Source: an uncultured Sulfurovum sp. (GTDB taxonomy: Bacteria > Campylobacterota > Campylobacteria > Campylobacterales > Sulfurovaceae). From it: a stretch of 55,203 nt of DNA. This document shows, piece by piece, positions 1 through 6,880 of this stretch (its first letter is position 1; each line of letters starts with the position of its first letter). Below the pieces are notes generated by a model. The model was given only the letters and a program-made list of their open reading frames with translations. It had not been told where the DNA came from and did not search any database. The position numbers were made by a program, and so were the translations under genes. The stretch spans positions 1 through 55,203 of the forward strand of contig CACVAU010000002.1 of assembly GCA_902727915.1 (NCBI GenBank), in the 5' to 3' direction.

Positions 1-2
1 TT

Positions 3-86
3 GAATTTTCAAAAACCCCTAAAGAGTTAAAAGTAGAGGAGGAGTTTATTCAACTACTTCCTTTATATATTAGGGTCAGACCTTGA
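3..86 (+). CDS. C-terminal end of an unidentified gene cut by the window edge
   Basis: This is the only open plus-strand frame at the left edge. It gives about 27 residues ending in LPLYIRVRP and stops at TGA 84-86. The last four codons lie inside the GGGTCAG-type repeat that borders the transposase gene, so the repeat appears to have supplied a new stop codon and C-terminus. The visible piece is charged and glutamate-rich (KELKVEEEF), and its family cannot be told. It could also be a chance frame. Confidence 0.3.
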   Translation, partial: EFSKTPKELKVEEEFIQLLPLYIRVRP

Positions 87-97
87 AAAACCACTTT
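72..97 (+). repeat. RAYT-bordering REP-like repeat, left copy
   Basis: AGGGTCAGACCTTGAAAAAC followed by CACTTT is a near-copy of the repeats at 901-924 (inverted) and 2337-2360 (direct). It overlaps the stop codon of the transposase gene, so together with 901-924 it brackets the gene as an inverted pair. RAYT transposases act on such short repeats, so this is probably the element's boundary. Confidence 0.7.
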
Positions 98-866
98 ACT
101 TCATCCCCTCTCTCACAATCTTAGAAAGCAAAGAACGAGAAACACCCAAATATTTAGCTATCTCTATTTGTGTATATCCATCTTCTAATGCCTCTAAGAT
201 TAGAGTATTTCTCTCTTGTTTTGTTTTAAATACCTCAAAATGCACCTCCAAACTTTTTGCATAGGCTTGTCTATTGGCATTCTCTTTTTGTATGATTTTT
301 TGATGTTTTATCTTTTCTAATGTCTCTAGCTCTTCATCATTTAGTTTTACACCTATTATCTCTTGTACATTTTCATAGTCGAGTTCAGCTAAAAGTTTTG
401 AATGCAAACAACAAGCCACAGGAGTTACTCCATTAGCAATAACAGAACCCAAAGTGTAAGGATACTCTGCCACCTCTTTCACCAAACCTGCTTCCACAGG
501 ATTTTGTTCGATGTATCGTATGAGTGTATAGTAATATTCATCACTATTGATATAGCGTGAATAGTAACGTCCTTGCCAAAAGTGACCTGAACGTTTCTGT
601 TTTTTGTTCGCATAGATGGCATAGTTTCCGTTTATCTGTTTCATCAATGAGGAGAGATTTTCTCTTTGAGTTTCTACAAGTAGATGAAAGTGATTACTCA
701 TGAGACAATAGTCATGCAAAACTACTTTATAGGCTCTACAAGCCTTACAAACTATTTTCAAGAACATTTCATAATCTTCATCATCTATAAAAACAGTAGA
801 ACGGTTCACTCCTCGGTTAATGACATGATGATAACCTACTAGGTCTATTCTTGGTTTTCTTGGCAT
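96..866 (-). CDS. REP-associated tyrosine transposase (RAYT, IS200-like HUH family)
   Basis: A single-domain 256-residue protein of the Y1 HUH transposase superfamily, which nicks single-stranded DNA at hairpins through a tyrosine. The N-terminus MPRKPRIDLVGYHHVINRGV and the metal-binding HFH motif in CLMSNHFHLLVE (about residue 60) are typical of RAYTs. The candidate nucleophilic tyrosine lies in the YYYTLIRYIEQNP segment. The C-terminal 60 residues hold a helix-turn-helix-like stretch (YTQIEIAKYLGVSRSLLSKI) that could read the repeats. A promoter (TATAAT 891-886) and a Shine-Dalgarno AAGG precede the ATG. The frame is intact, so the gene may still be active. It is flanked by its own repeats and by other accessory genes. 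Confidence 0.9.
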   Translation of the reverse strand: MPRKPRIDLVGYHHVINRGVNRSTVFIDDEDYEMFLKIVCKACRAYKVVLHDYCLMSNHFHLLVETQRENLSSLMKQINGNYAIYANKKQKRSGHFWQGRYYSRYINSDEYYYTLIRYIEQNPVEAGLVKEVAEYPYTLGSVIANGVTPVACCLHSKLLAELDYENVQEIIGVKLNDEELETLEKIKHQKIIQKENANRQAYAKSLEVHFEVFKTKQERNTLILEALEDGYTQIEIAKYLGVSRSLLSKIVREGMK

Positions 867-885
867 CGGGAAACCTTTTTTGTGT

Positions 886-913
886 ATTATAGCGTGTTTT
901 AGTAGTTTTTCAA
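886..913 (-). promoter_or_regulatory. Promoter of the RAYT gene, -35 supplied by the repeat
   Basis: On the minus strand TTGAAA (913-908) and TATAAT (891-886) are 16 nt apart, 20 bases before the ATG. The -35 hexamer lies within the inverted GGGGTCAG repeat at 901-924. The repeat could therefore drive outward transcription wherever it lands next to a -10 box. Confidence 0.55.
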
Positions 914-924
914 CGTCTGACCCC
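901..924 (-). repeat. RAYT-bordering REP-like repeat, right inverted copy
   Basis: Read on the minus strand this is GGGGTCAGACGTTGAAAAAC plus TACT. It is identical over 24 bases to the direct copy at 2337-2360 and inverted relative to the copy at 72-97. Beside it, GACCCCTTAG occurs twice more closely spaced (918-942). Confidence 0.75.
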
Positions 925-1027
925 TTAGTGTGGACCCCTTAGTTCCTTAGTTCAAATACTCCCATACTCAAAGCTTTTGTTTGAGGGGATTATTGAGGGA
1001 ATGGCGATTTATTGAGATACTTTCTTT

Positions 1028-1056
1028 ATAAAAAGTGGAGATTCAACGGTAGGGGT
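1028..1056 (+). repeat. Left arm of a ~28-bp inverted repeat bracketing the PD-(D/E)XK nuclease gene
   Basis: ATAAAAAGTGGAGATTCAAC continuing to AGGGGT matches the reverse complement of 2289-2316 with two mismatches and one single-base gap. The two arms enclose the 1090-2235 gene and little else, which suggests the gene moved as a cassette of about 1.3 kb. Confidence 0.6.
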
Positions 1057-1089
1057 ATTTTTTCTAATTTATAATGACTATTTTGAACA

Positions 1090-2235
1090 TTAATAAATAT
1101 AATTTTTATCTAATTCATTTAATTGTTTTAATAAGTTAATAATTCTTGACTCATCAATATCCTTATCATCGCATATTTTAAGATAGTTAGTAATATTAGA
1201 ATAGTTAAATTGTCCTTTACTATTATTATTTTTTTTAAATTTTAATTTATTCTTAAAGATTATTTCATCATCAATATTATCCTTATTCTTCGAAGTAATA
1301 AGAATTCCTAAACGATTATGTGGACTATATACTAATCTAAAGATTAAAGGTGACTTATCATTCAATTGAATAAAAAAATTATCAACTCCAGAAAATACTT
1401 TTGTTTCAATAATTCTTGCACCATCAATATTAGTTATCCAATTTGTAATATCATCAGATATATTAGGTCTATTATTTAAGATAATTTTTAAAGCTTCTTG
1501 GTAGTCTTCATTATCCCAAATTTTCTTACACAATTCTTCTAACTTTTTATTTTTCACAATTCCATTCCTTTTTAATAAATCTACATAACTTTCTAAAATT
1601 ATCTCTGTTTTAATTGTTATGTCTTTTGTTTTAATTGTATTTTCAACAACATCATTAATCATTTGATGACTTACTCTTAACCAATTGTCTCTAGACGGTT
1701 TTTCTAAATTTATAGTTAAAAATAGAAAATATTTTTTGTAATTTATATCATATTTTTTATTTACGATATCTTCGTATTTTTGTAGTTGTCCTCCATCTTC
1801 TCCCTCGATTCGTTCAGTAGCATCAACTTTATTTTCAATAGTTATAACTACTTTATTAGCTTCATCAACAATAAGTAAATCAATATTGTCTTTTTCACGA
1901 TAAATAGTTATATTTCTTTTATTTTTAGCTAAATATATGTATGATTTTAAAGTATCTAGTATTTGTTCATGTTGCTTATCGTTTTTATTTTCTTCAATTG
2001 CTTTTTTTAAAAAGTTATCTAAAAGATGATACTCTAAATTATGCTCACTATCATCAAATAACCAACCAACAATATTTGAGTGTTTTATCTCTTGGTTTCC
2101 CATACCTGTAATTTCAAGAATATTAAAATCCATTAAATTATCATTTATATTTGATATTGTTTCTTGTACATCATCATTGAATATAAACTTTTGTATAATT
2201 TTTATTTGTTCTTCTGTTTTTTCATTTTCTGTCAT
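1090..2235 (-). CDS. PD-(D/E)XK nuclease-family protein (PDDEXK_4 type)
   Basis: A 381-residue protein with the layout of the PDDEXK_4 family. The N-terminal EIKHSNIVGWLFDDSEH corresponds to the family's E-x-xHS-x-x-xWLL segment. The nuclease core follows as IDLLIVDEANKVVITIENKV, in which D and the E-N-K triad would bind metal, then GQLQKYEDIV. The ATG at 2235 is chosen because AAAAAGG stands 6 nt upstream; an in-frame ATG 30 bases earlier has no ribosome-binding site. The gene is very AT-rich and lysine/asparagine/isoleucine-rich, unlike the core genes, and is bracketed by an inverted repeat, so it was probably acquired. Such proteins are often lone defence or repair nucleases, but the role here is unknown. 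Confidence 0.75.
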   Translation of the reverse strand: MTENEKTEEQIKIIQKFIFNDDVQETISNINDNLMDFNILEITGMGNQEIKHSNIVGWLFDDSEHNLEYHLLDNFLKKAIEENKNDKQHEQILDTLKSYIYLAKNKRNITIYREKDNIDLLIVDEANKVVITIENKVDATERIEGEDGGQLQKYEDIVNKKYDINYKKYFLFLTINLEKPSRDNWLRVSHQMINDVVENTIKTKDITIKTEIILESYVDLLKRNGIVKNKKLEELCKKIWDNEDYQEALKIILNNRPNISDDITNWITNIDGARIIETKVFSGVDNFFIQLNDKSPLIFRLVYSPHNRLGILITSKNKDNIDDEIIFKNKLKFKKNNNSKGQFNYSNITNYLKICDDKDIDESRIINLLKQLNELDKNYIY

Positions 2236-2288
2236 TTTTTGCCTTTTTATTTTAACTATCTTCATTTAATGCTACTTCACAAATCCAC

Positions 2289-2316
2289 ACCCCTCCCGTT
2301 CAATCTCCACTTTTAT
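2289..2316 (-). repeat. Right arm of the inverted repeat bracketing the nuclease gene
   Basis: The reverse complement (ATAAAAGTGGAGATTGAACG then GGAGGGGT) matches 1028-1056. It sits just upstream of the nuclease gene's start, about 20 bp before the REP-like repeat at 2337. Confidence 0.6.
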
Positions 2317-2336
2317 CATTCTTGAAAACGAAAACA

Positions 2337-2360
2337 GGGGTCAGACGTTGAAAAACTACT
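2337..2360 (+). repeat. REP-like repeat with a relic of a RAYT gene end
   Basis: These 24 bases are identical to the inverted copy at 901-924. The similarity continues to about 2385: the bases after it read on the minus strand resemble the last codons of the RAYT gene (…EGMK-stop), now decayed. This copy looks like a remnant of a lost RAYT element or a non-autonomous derivative. Confidence 0.6.
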
Positions 2361-2374
2361 TAACACCATCCCCT

Positions 2375-2611
2375 CTATCTCAACACATCATCCAAACCAA
2401 TAATATTAATCCCATAACTACGCTTATGAATTCCCTTATCTTCGGTAACAAATACATCACATCCATTTTTAATAGCACACTGAATTTGTAATAAATCTTC
2501 AAAATCTATCTTCTTCTTATCAACACAAGCCTCTTTATAAATAATCAAACTATGCTCTAAAATATCAGAAAAACCATAAAGTTCAAAGTTCTCTCTTAAA
2601 GCATTGAAATA
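2375..2611 (-). pseudogene. Truncated PIN-domain (VapC-like) toxin gene, C-terminal fragment
   Basis: The minus-strand frame from 2611 to the TAG at 2375-2377 encodes about 78 residues with a recognisable PIN C-terminal half. IDFEDLLQIQCAIKNGCDVFVTEDKGI contains the acidic D-x-E-D pair and the T-x-D-K motif of this RNase fold, and it is followed by a normal ending (GINIIGLDDVLR). There is no start codon. Upstream the frame runs straight into the GGGGTCAG repeat at 2616, which has replaced the N-terminal half. The repeat copies on both sides make repeat-mediated deletion or insertion the likely cause. The fragment resembles the intact PIN gene at 8807-9235. Confidence 0.75.
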
Positions 2612-2760
2612 TACAGGGGTCAGACGTTCAAAATCTACTTTTTTCTACTTATACTTACAAAGCTGATTATACGTACCAGTCCGAAAAAAGTACTGTGTCA
2701 TAAATCGCCATTTTTGGTATATTTCCTAAATATATCATCTCCACTGCAATTATGCTATCA
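2611..2760 (+). repeat. Tandem direct repeat, copy 1 (150 bp)
   Basis: It starts ATACAGGGGTCAGACG and ends in CTATCA, and is nearly identical to 2762-2922 apart from an 11-bp gap. It begins with the RAYT-type GGGGTCAGACGTT sequence and also carries ATAAATCGCCATT (2700-2712), which recurs inverted at 1000-1012. It interrupts the PIN gene fragment. Confidence 0.85.
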
Positions 2761-2761
2761 T

Positions 2762-2922
2762 ATACAGGGGTCAGACGTTTAAAATCTACTTTTTTCTACT
2801 TATACTTACAAAGCTGATTATACGTACCAGTCCGAAAAAAGTACTGTGTCATAAATCGCCATTTTTGGTATATTTCCTAAATATACTTAAATTAATTCAT
2901 CTCCACTGCAATTATGCTATCA
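2762..2922 (+). repeat. Tandem direct repeat, copy 2 (161 bp)
   Basis: The second unit of the tandem duplication differs from copy 1 by an 11-bp insertion near 2885-2898 (CTTAAATTAAT) and a few substitutions. It ends just before the RelE-type toxin gene. The whole stretch 2266-2960 has no intact gene: it holds the PIN fragment, the REP-like copy and these two units. Confidence 0.85.
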
Positions 2923-2960
2923 GTTTCTATGTTTGATAAAAATCTGTTTTCTCTCCTTCT

Positions 2961-3203
2961 TTAATAAACCTCATCATGTGTACCTATATTTACAGGTATA
3001 ATTTTATTATCTTCAATATAAAATTCAATGCTAATTCTATATTGCATGTCAATAGAAACAGAGTGTAACTCTTTGAGCTTTCCTTTTAAAGGATGAAGTC
3101 TTAACGAAGGGTGAAAAGGGTCGGCTTCCATAAGTAAAATGGTTTTCTTATAACGTTCTATAATACTAGAGTGCTTTTTTATTGTATCTGTCCGTATACT
3201 CAA
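2961..3203 (-). CDS. RelE/ParE-superfamily toxin of a type II toxin-antitoxin pair
   Basis: An 80-residue basic protein ending LHPLKGKLKELHSVSI…YRISIEFYIEDNKIIPVNIGTHDEVY. This is the C-terminal pattern of YoeB/RelE-type ribosome-dependent mRNA interferases (H-x-LKG…YRI…I-G-x-H-D-x-VY). No ATG lies near the start; TTG at 3203 overlaps the antitoxin stop (TTGA), giving a 4-bp overlap and translational coupling. The antitoxin gene precedes it. The end lies beside the tandem repeat. Confidence 0.8.
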   Translation of the reverse strand: MSIRTDTIKKHSSIIERYKKTILLMEADPFHPSLRLHPLKGKLKELHSVSIDMQYRISIEFYIEDNKIIPVNIGTHDEVY

Positions 3204-3460
3204 TTTCGTAAAGCATCATCTAACTCTTTAAAATGTTCGTTTGCTGATAGAACACGTGAGTTACCATTAGCGATATCTTCTTTAGTCTCTTTTAATGCTC
3301 TTTCAAGTTCACATTCTCTTAGGTAATTATAGCGTTCGATATCAACAACAACAAATTTGTTTTGACCTCTTATTGAGATAAACACTTCATCAAGTTTCTC
3401 TAACATATTTTCTATAAGTGAAACACCTTTTATTTTTAGTTCATTTGCAGAAATTACCAT
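3200..3460 (-). CDS. Phd/YefM-family antitoxin
   Basis: An 86-residue protein beginning MVISANELKIKGVSLIENML, with the Phd/YefM signature FVVVDIERYNYLRE, in which a strand is followed by a short helix. It should dimerise to bind its own operator, with the C-terminal tail (SANEHFKELDDALRN) neutralising the toxin encoded 4 bp downstream. The ATG at 3460 has AAGGATT just upstream and is preferred to the TTG two codons earlier. Confidence 0.8.
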   Translation of the reverse strand: MVISANELKIKGVSLIENMLEKLDEVFISIRGQNKFVVVDIERYNYLRECELERALKETKEDIANGNSRVLSANEHFKELDDALRN

Positions 3461-3626
3461 AATCAATCCTTTATAGTGTGGTTTATAGTCTAATACATCG
3501 TGTTCTATAAATATTTTATGTAGCTATTTTGAGTCATTTCATGACAATATAGCATAAAAGCTATGACGACATCGGTTTTGGTTAAGGCTCTGTACTTTTT
3601 AATAAAAACTACCCTAAAATAAACGC

Positions 3627-3632
3627 TATAAT
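3627..3632 (+). promoter_or_regulatory. -10 box of hrpB, 6 nt before its ATG
   Basis: GCTATAATTCACCC stands directly before the ATG at 3639. There is no Shine-Dalgarno, and a start point 6-7 nt beyond the box falls on the ATG itself, so the mRNA is probably leaderless. Confidence 0.55.
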
Positions 3633-3638
3633 TCACCC

Positions 3639-6137
3639 ATGCAAAACCTTCCAATAACCCAAGTCATCCCAGATGTTAAAAAACAACTTCAAACCAACAA
3701 CCGTTTAGTACTCCAAGCCCCTCCAGGAGCTGGAAAGACCACTGCCCTGCCCTTAGCCCTTTTAGATGAACCTTGGTTAGAAGGTAAAAAGATTATTATG
3801 CTTGAACCACGGCGTTTGGCTGTGCGTTCCTCGGCTGCTCGTATGGCTGACCTTTTGGATGAAAAAGTAGGTGAACGTGTTGGGTATCAGATTAAGATGG
3901 ATTCTAAGCAGAGTAGTAAAACGCAAATCCTCATTGTCACCGAAGGTATACTCACGCGTAAACTCCAACAAGACCCTTCTTTAGAAGAGTATGCTCTGGT
4001 TATATTTGATGAGTTTCACGAACGCTCCATCCATGCCGATTTATCACTGGCTCTCTCTTTGGAGTCACAAGCTGTTTTACGCGAAGATTTAAAGCTATTG
4101 GTGATGTCGGCTACCTTAAATACTACAGCCATTTCAAAACTGCTAGACAATGCTCCCATTATTACTAGCGAAGGAAAAACTTACCCTGTTGAAAGTATCT
4201 ATTTAGACAAAACAGCTCCTCAACCCAGCAAAAAAGATCTACCCTCTACCGTACACAGATTGCTCATAAAACTCTTACGCCAAGAAGAGGGAAACATCTT
4301 GGTTTTTCTCTCAGGAGTACGTGAGATTAAAAAAGTGGAGAAACTCCTACAAGCCAATAAACTCGAAGATGTCTACATCTCCACGCTTTACGGAACACTG
4401 AGTAAAAGCCAACAAGACCGAGCCATCAAAGCACCTCCCAAAGGCACACGTAAAGTTGTACTCTCTACCAACATTGCCCAAACCTCTTTAACCATTGAGG
4501 GCATTAAAATAGTTGTTGATTCGGGACTGCATAATGTCTCTGTTTTTAGCCCCTTCTCAGGCATGAACAAGCTTGAAAGCCAATTCATCTCTAAAGACTC
4601 AGCCATACAAAGAGCAGGACGTGCTGGTCGTTTATCTGCTGGTAAGGCTTATCATCTTTGGCATGAGTCCAAAATATTATTAGACCATGACGTACCTGAA
4701 ATTCTCTCTGCTGACTTAACCCAAGTGCTTTTAGAACTCGCCGTTTGGGGTAACGACGACATGTCACAACTCTCATGGATGGACATCCCCTCAAGCACAG
4801 CCATTGCCCATGCAAAAAAGCTTTTACAACAGTTAGGAGCGTTGGATGACGAAGGCATTATAACCTCTCACGGTCATGCCATGAGTCGTTACCCCATGCA
4901 CCCAAGACTCGCCCACATGATGCTACGTGCCAAAGAGATGAACCTCTCTTACGAAGCTTCTCTTTTAGCCGTTCTCATTTCTGAAAAAGACATCTACAAA
5001 AACTCTTTCTCTTCAGACTTAAAAGAGCGTGTGGTCGTCCTACATGATGTACGTGTACAAAACGCTGTGAGTGCCAACTACGTCAACATAGCACAGTGTA
5101 AAACACTACTCAAAAGTGCCAAGCACATCGAAAAGAACCAAAAAGAAGCCATAAACACTCAGCTACTCGGCATACTCTTAGCCTTTGCCTACCCCGACCG
5201 ACTTGCCTTACAACGCCCACACAAAAGAGAAAGCTACTTACTCTCCAATGGGAAAGGAGCCTCCCTCCACCATGAAGATGAACTCTTTAACGCACGGCTT
5301 TTAGTCGTAGCCGACGTAGCAGGAGACAATACCAATGCACGTATTTACAAAGCCATTGAAGTCATTCAAGCTGACATTGAAGAACACTTACAAGAGCAAA
5401 TAGCCACAAGCCAACTGGTCGAATGGAACGAAGAACAAGAACGTGTGGATGTCCGTGAAGTTCAACGTTTGGGTGCCATTACCTTACGCGAACGACAAAT
5501 AAAAAACACCTCAAATGAAGAAGTCATTGAAGTGCTAATAGCAGAATTAGAAGAGATGGGCATGGAAGCACTAAATATCTCACAAGAAGCCCAAACCCTG
5601 CGTGAACGTGTGAACTTTGTCAACCATTATGCTCATGAACATGCTTTAGACTTTCCAAACTTCAGCGATGAATACCTTTTAGAAAACATGGATGAGTGGT
5701 TGGCTCCCTATTTAGAAGGCATTAGTACCTTAAGGGCTTGTAGAAACTTAGACCTCCACAACATTTTACTGGGTCTTCTAAGTTTTGAACAGACCCAAGC
5801 ACTGGACAAACTAGCACCCAAAAGATTAACCGTAGCCTCTGGTTCAAACATCGCCATAGACTACGCCAATGCTGAACAACCCATCTTAGCCGTACGACTG
5901 CAAGAGATGCTCGGAACCAAAAGCACCCCTCTGCTTCTAAATGGCAAAGTAAAGGTCATGATTCATCTACTCTCTCCAGCAAAACGTCCCCTACAAATCA
6001 CCCAAGACCTCGAAAACTTTTGGAACAATGCTTATGAAGATGTGAAAAAGGAGATGCGAGGGAAGTACAAAAAACACTATTGGCCCGATGACCCTTTGAA
6101 GGCTGAGGCTACTAGTAGGACTAAGAGGTTTATGTAA
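3639..6137 (+). CDS. hrpB: ATP-dependent helicase HrpB (DEAH family)
   Basis: An 832-residue superfamily 2 helicase, close to the usual HrpB length. Walker A is APPGAGKTT (residues 27-35), motif II is DEFH (124-127, FDEFHERS), the SAT motif is VMSATL, and motif VI is QRAGRAGR. Winged-helix/ratchet regions and the HrpB-specific C-terminal domain follow. The family is an RNA/DNA helicase of uncertain physiological role in bacteria, thought cytoplasmic. The gene stands alone and is more GC-rich and proline/alanine-rich than its accessory neighbours. It converges on the HNH gene 5 bp away. Confidence 0.92.
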   Translation: MQNLPITQVIPDVKKQLQTNNRLVLQAPPGAGKTTALPLALLDEPWLEGKKIIMLEPRRLAVRSSAARMADLLDEKVGERVGYQIKMDSKQSSKTQILIVTEGILTRKLQQDPSLEEYALVIFDEFHERSIHADLSLALSLESQAVLREDLKLLVMSATLNTTAISKLLDNAPIITSEGKTYPVESIYLDKTAPQPSKKDLPSTVHRLLIKLLRQEEGNILVFLSGVREIKKVEKLLQANKLEDVYISTLYGTLSKSQQDRAIKAPPKGTRKVVLSTNIAQTSLTIEGIKIVVDSGLHNVSVFSPFSGMNKLESQFISKDSAIQRAGRAGRLSAGKAYHLWHESKILLDHDVPEILSADLTQVLLELAVWGNDDMSQLSWMDIPSSTAIAHAKKLLQQLGALDDEGIITSHGHAMSRYPMHPRLAHMMLRAKEMNLSYEASLLAVLISEKDIYKNSFSSDLKERVVVLHDVRVQNAVSANYVNIAQCKTLLKSAKHIEKNQKEAINTQLLGILLAFAYPDRLALQRPHKRESYLLSNGKGASLHHEDELFNARLLVVADVAGDNTNARIYKAIEVIQADIEEHLQEQIATSQLVEWNEEQERVDVREVQRLGAITLRERQIKNTSNEEVIEVLIAELEEMGMEALNISQEAQTLRERVNFVNHYAHEHALDFPNFSDEYLLENMDEWLAPYLEGISTLRACRNLDLHNILLGLLSFEQTQALDKLAPKRLTVASGSNIAIDYANAEQPILAVRLQEMLGTKSTPLLLNGKVKVMIHLLSPAKRPLQITQDLENFWNNAYEDVKKEMRGKYKKHYWPDDPLKAEATSRTKRFM

Positions 6138-6142
6138 ATAGT

Positions 6143-6880
6143 TTACTCTATTATCTCAAACTGTTCTCTAGCAATAAATTGAAGAAATCCACTACTATTT
6201 TTAATTTTTTCTCTAAACAAGTCTTTTTTGGATGAATTCATTATTTTTGCAAAATTATAAAAACTACCATAATGAGATATAAGAACTTGTATTCTACAGT
6301 TATGTATATTCTCATCTGTGTGTTTATAAACTTCACAGTTTCCTAAGCCAAAAACTTTAATTGTTTCTAGTGCTTTATCATGTAAATAACCAATATTCTC
6401 TTTAGGTTTTAATTCTAATATTTTTTTACCATTACTTATCTCCCTAAATACCAATATAAAAAGTTCATACACATCATCTAGAATAGGATTAACAATTAAT
6501 GGTTTTTCATTTATTAATTCACTTTTATTGGTTGCTCTAACCATTGAATTGTAAAGAGGAAATTTGCTCTTCTTGTATGAAGAGTTACATTCAAAACACA
6601 TCAGTAGATAATTACTATGATCACATTTTAAAAAAGGGTAGAATTCTTTATTTTTAGGTCGATAATGGTCAATAGTAGAAACTAAAAGATTATTACCATG
6701 TTTATCATTTCTTCTTATTTGACTATTATCCTCAAATAAATATTCACAAATAGGACATCTGTTTTTAGAAACTTTCATATGAATATTTACAAAAGAACTC
6801 CATTTACAAGAAGAGTTATTAAATGTATTCAAAGCTTCTTGATAATCATCATGCTCATATAAAGCTGACATATCAATCAT
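6143..6880 (-). CDS. HNH endonuclease of a Septu-like defence pair (PtuB-like)
   Basis: A 245-residue protein with a treble-clef HNH core. A first zinc pair CPIC (42-45), then IDHYRPK (71-76) in which the histidine is the likely catalytic residue, then CFECN (95-99) followed by K-x-x-K. The D/E-H-x-R-P-K plus C-x-x-C-N arrangement is typical of PtuB-type nucleases. It begins 8 bp inside the 3' end of the AAA ATPase gene, with GGAG before the ATG, so the two are translated together. The product should cut DNA when released or activated by the ATPase. Very AT-rich, so probably acquired. A generic HNH of another ATPase-coupled system is the alternative. Confidence 0.8.
   Translation of the reverse strand: MIDMSALYEHDDYQEALNTFNNSSCKWSSFVNIHMKVSKNRCPICEYLFEDNSQIRRNDKHGNNLLVSTIDHYRPKNKEFYPFLKCDHSNYLLMCFECNSSYKKSKFPLYNSMVRATNKSELINEKPLIVNPILDDVYELFILVFREISNGKKILELKPKENIGYLHDKALETIKVFGLGNCEVYKHTDENIHNCRIQVLISHYGSFYNFAKIMNSSKKDLFREKIKNSSGFLQFIAREQFEIIE

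Noticed and set aside
967..985. Small hairpin CTCAAA-GCTTTTG-TTTGAG near the RAYT gene
   Set aside because: A 6-bp stem in AT-rich intergenic sequence is expected by chance and is not shared with the other repeats.
2611..2922. Tandem repeats as a CRISPR array
   Set aside because: The units are 150-161 bp, nearly identical throughout and adjacent, with no short repeats or unique spacers and no cas genes nearby.
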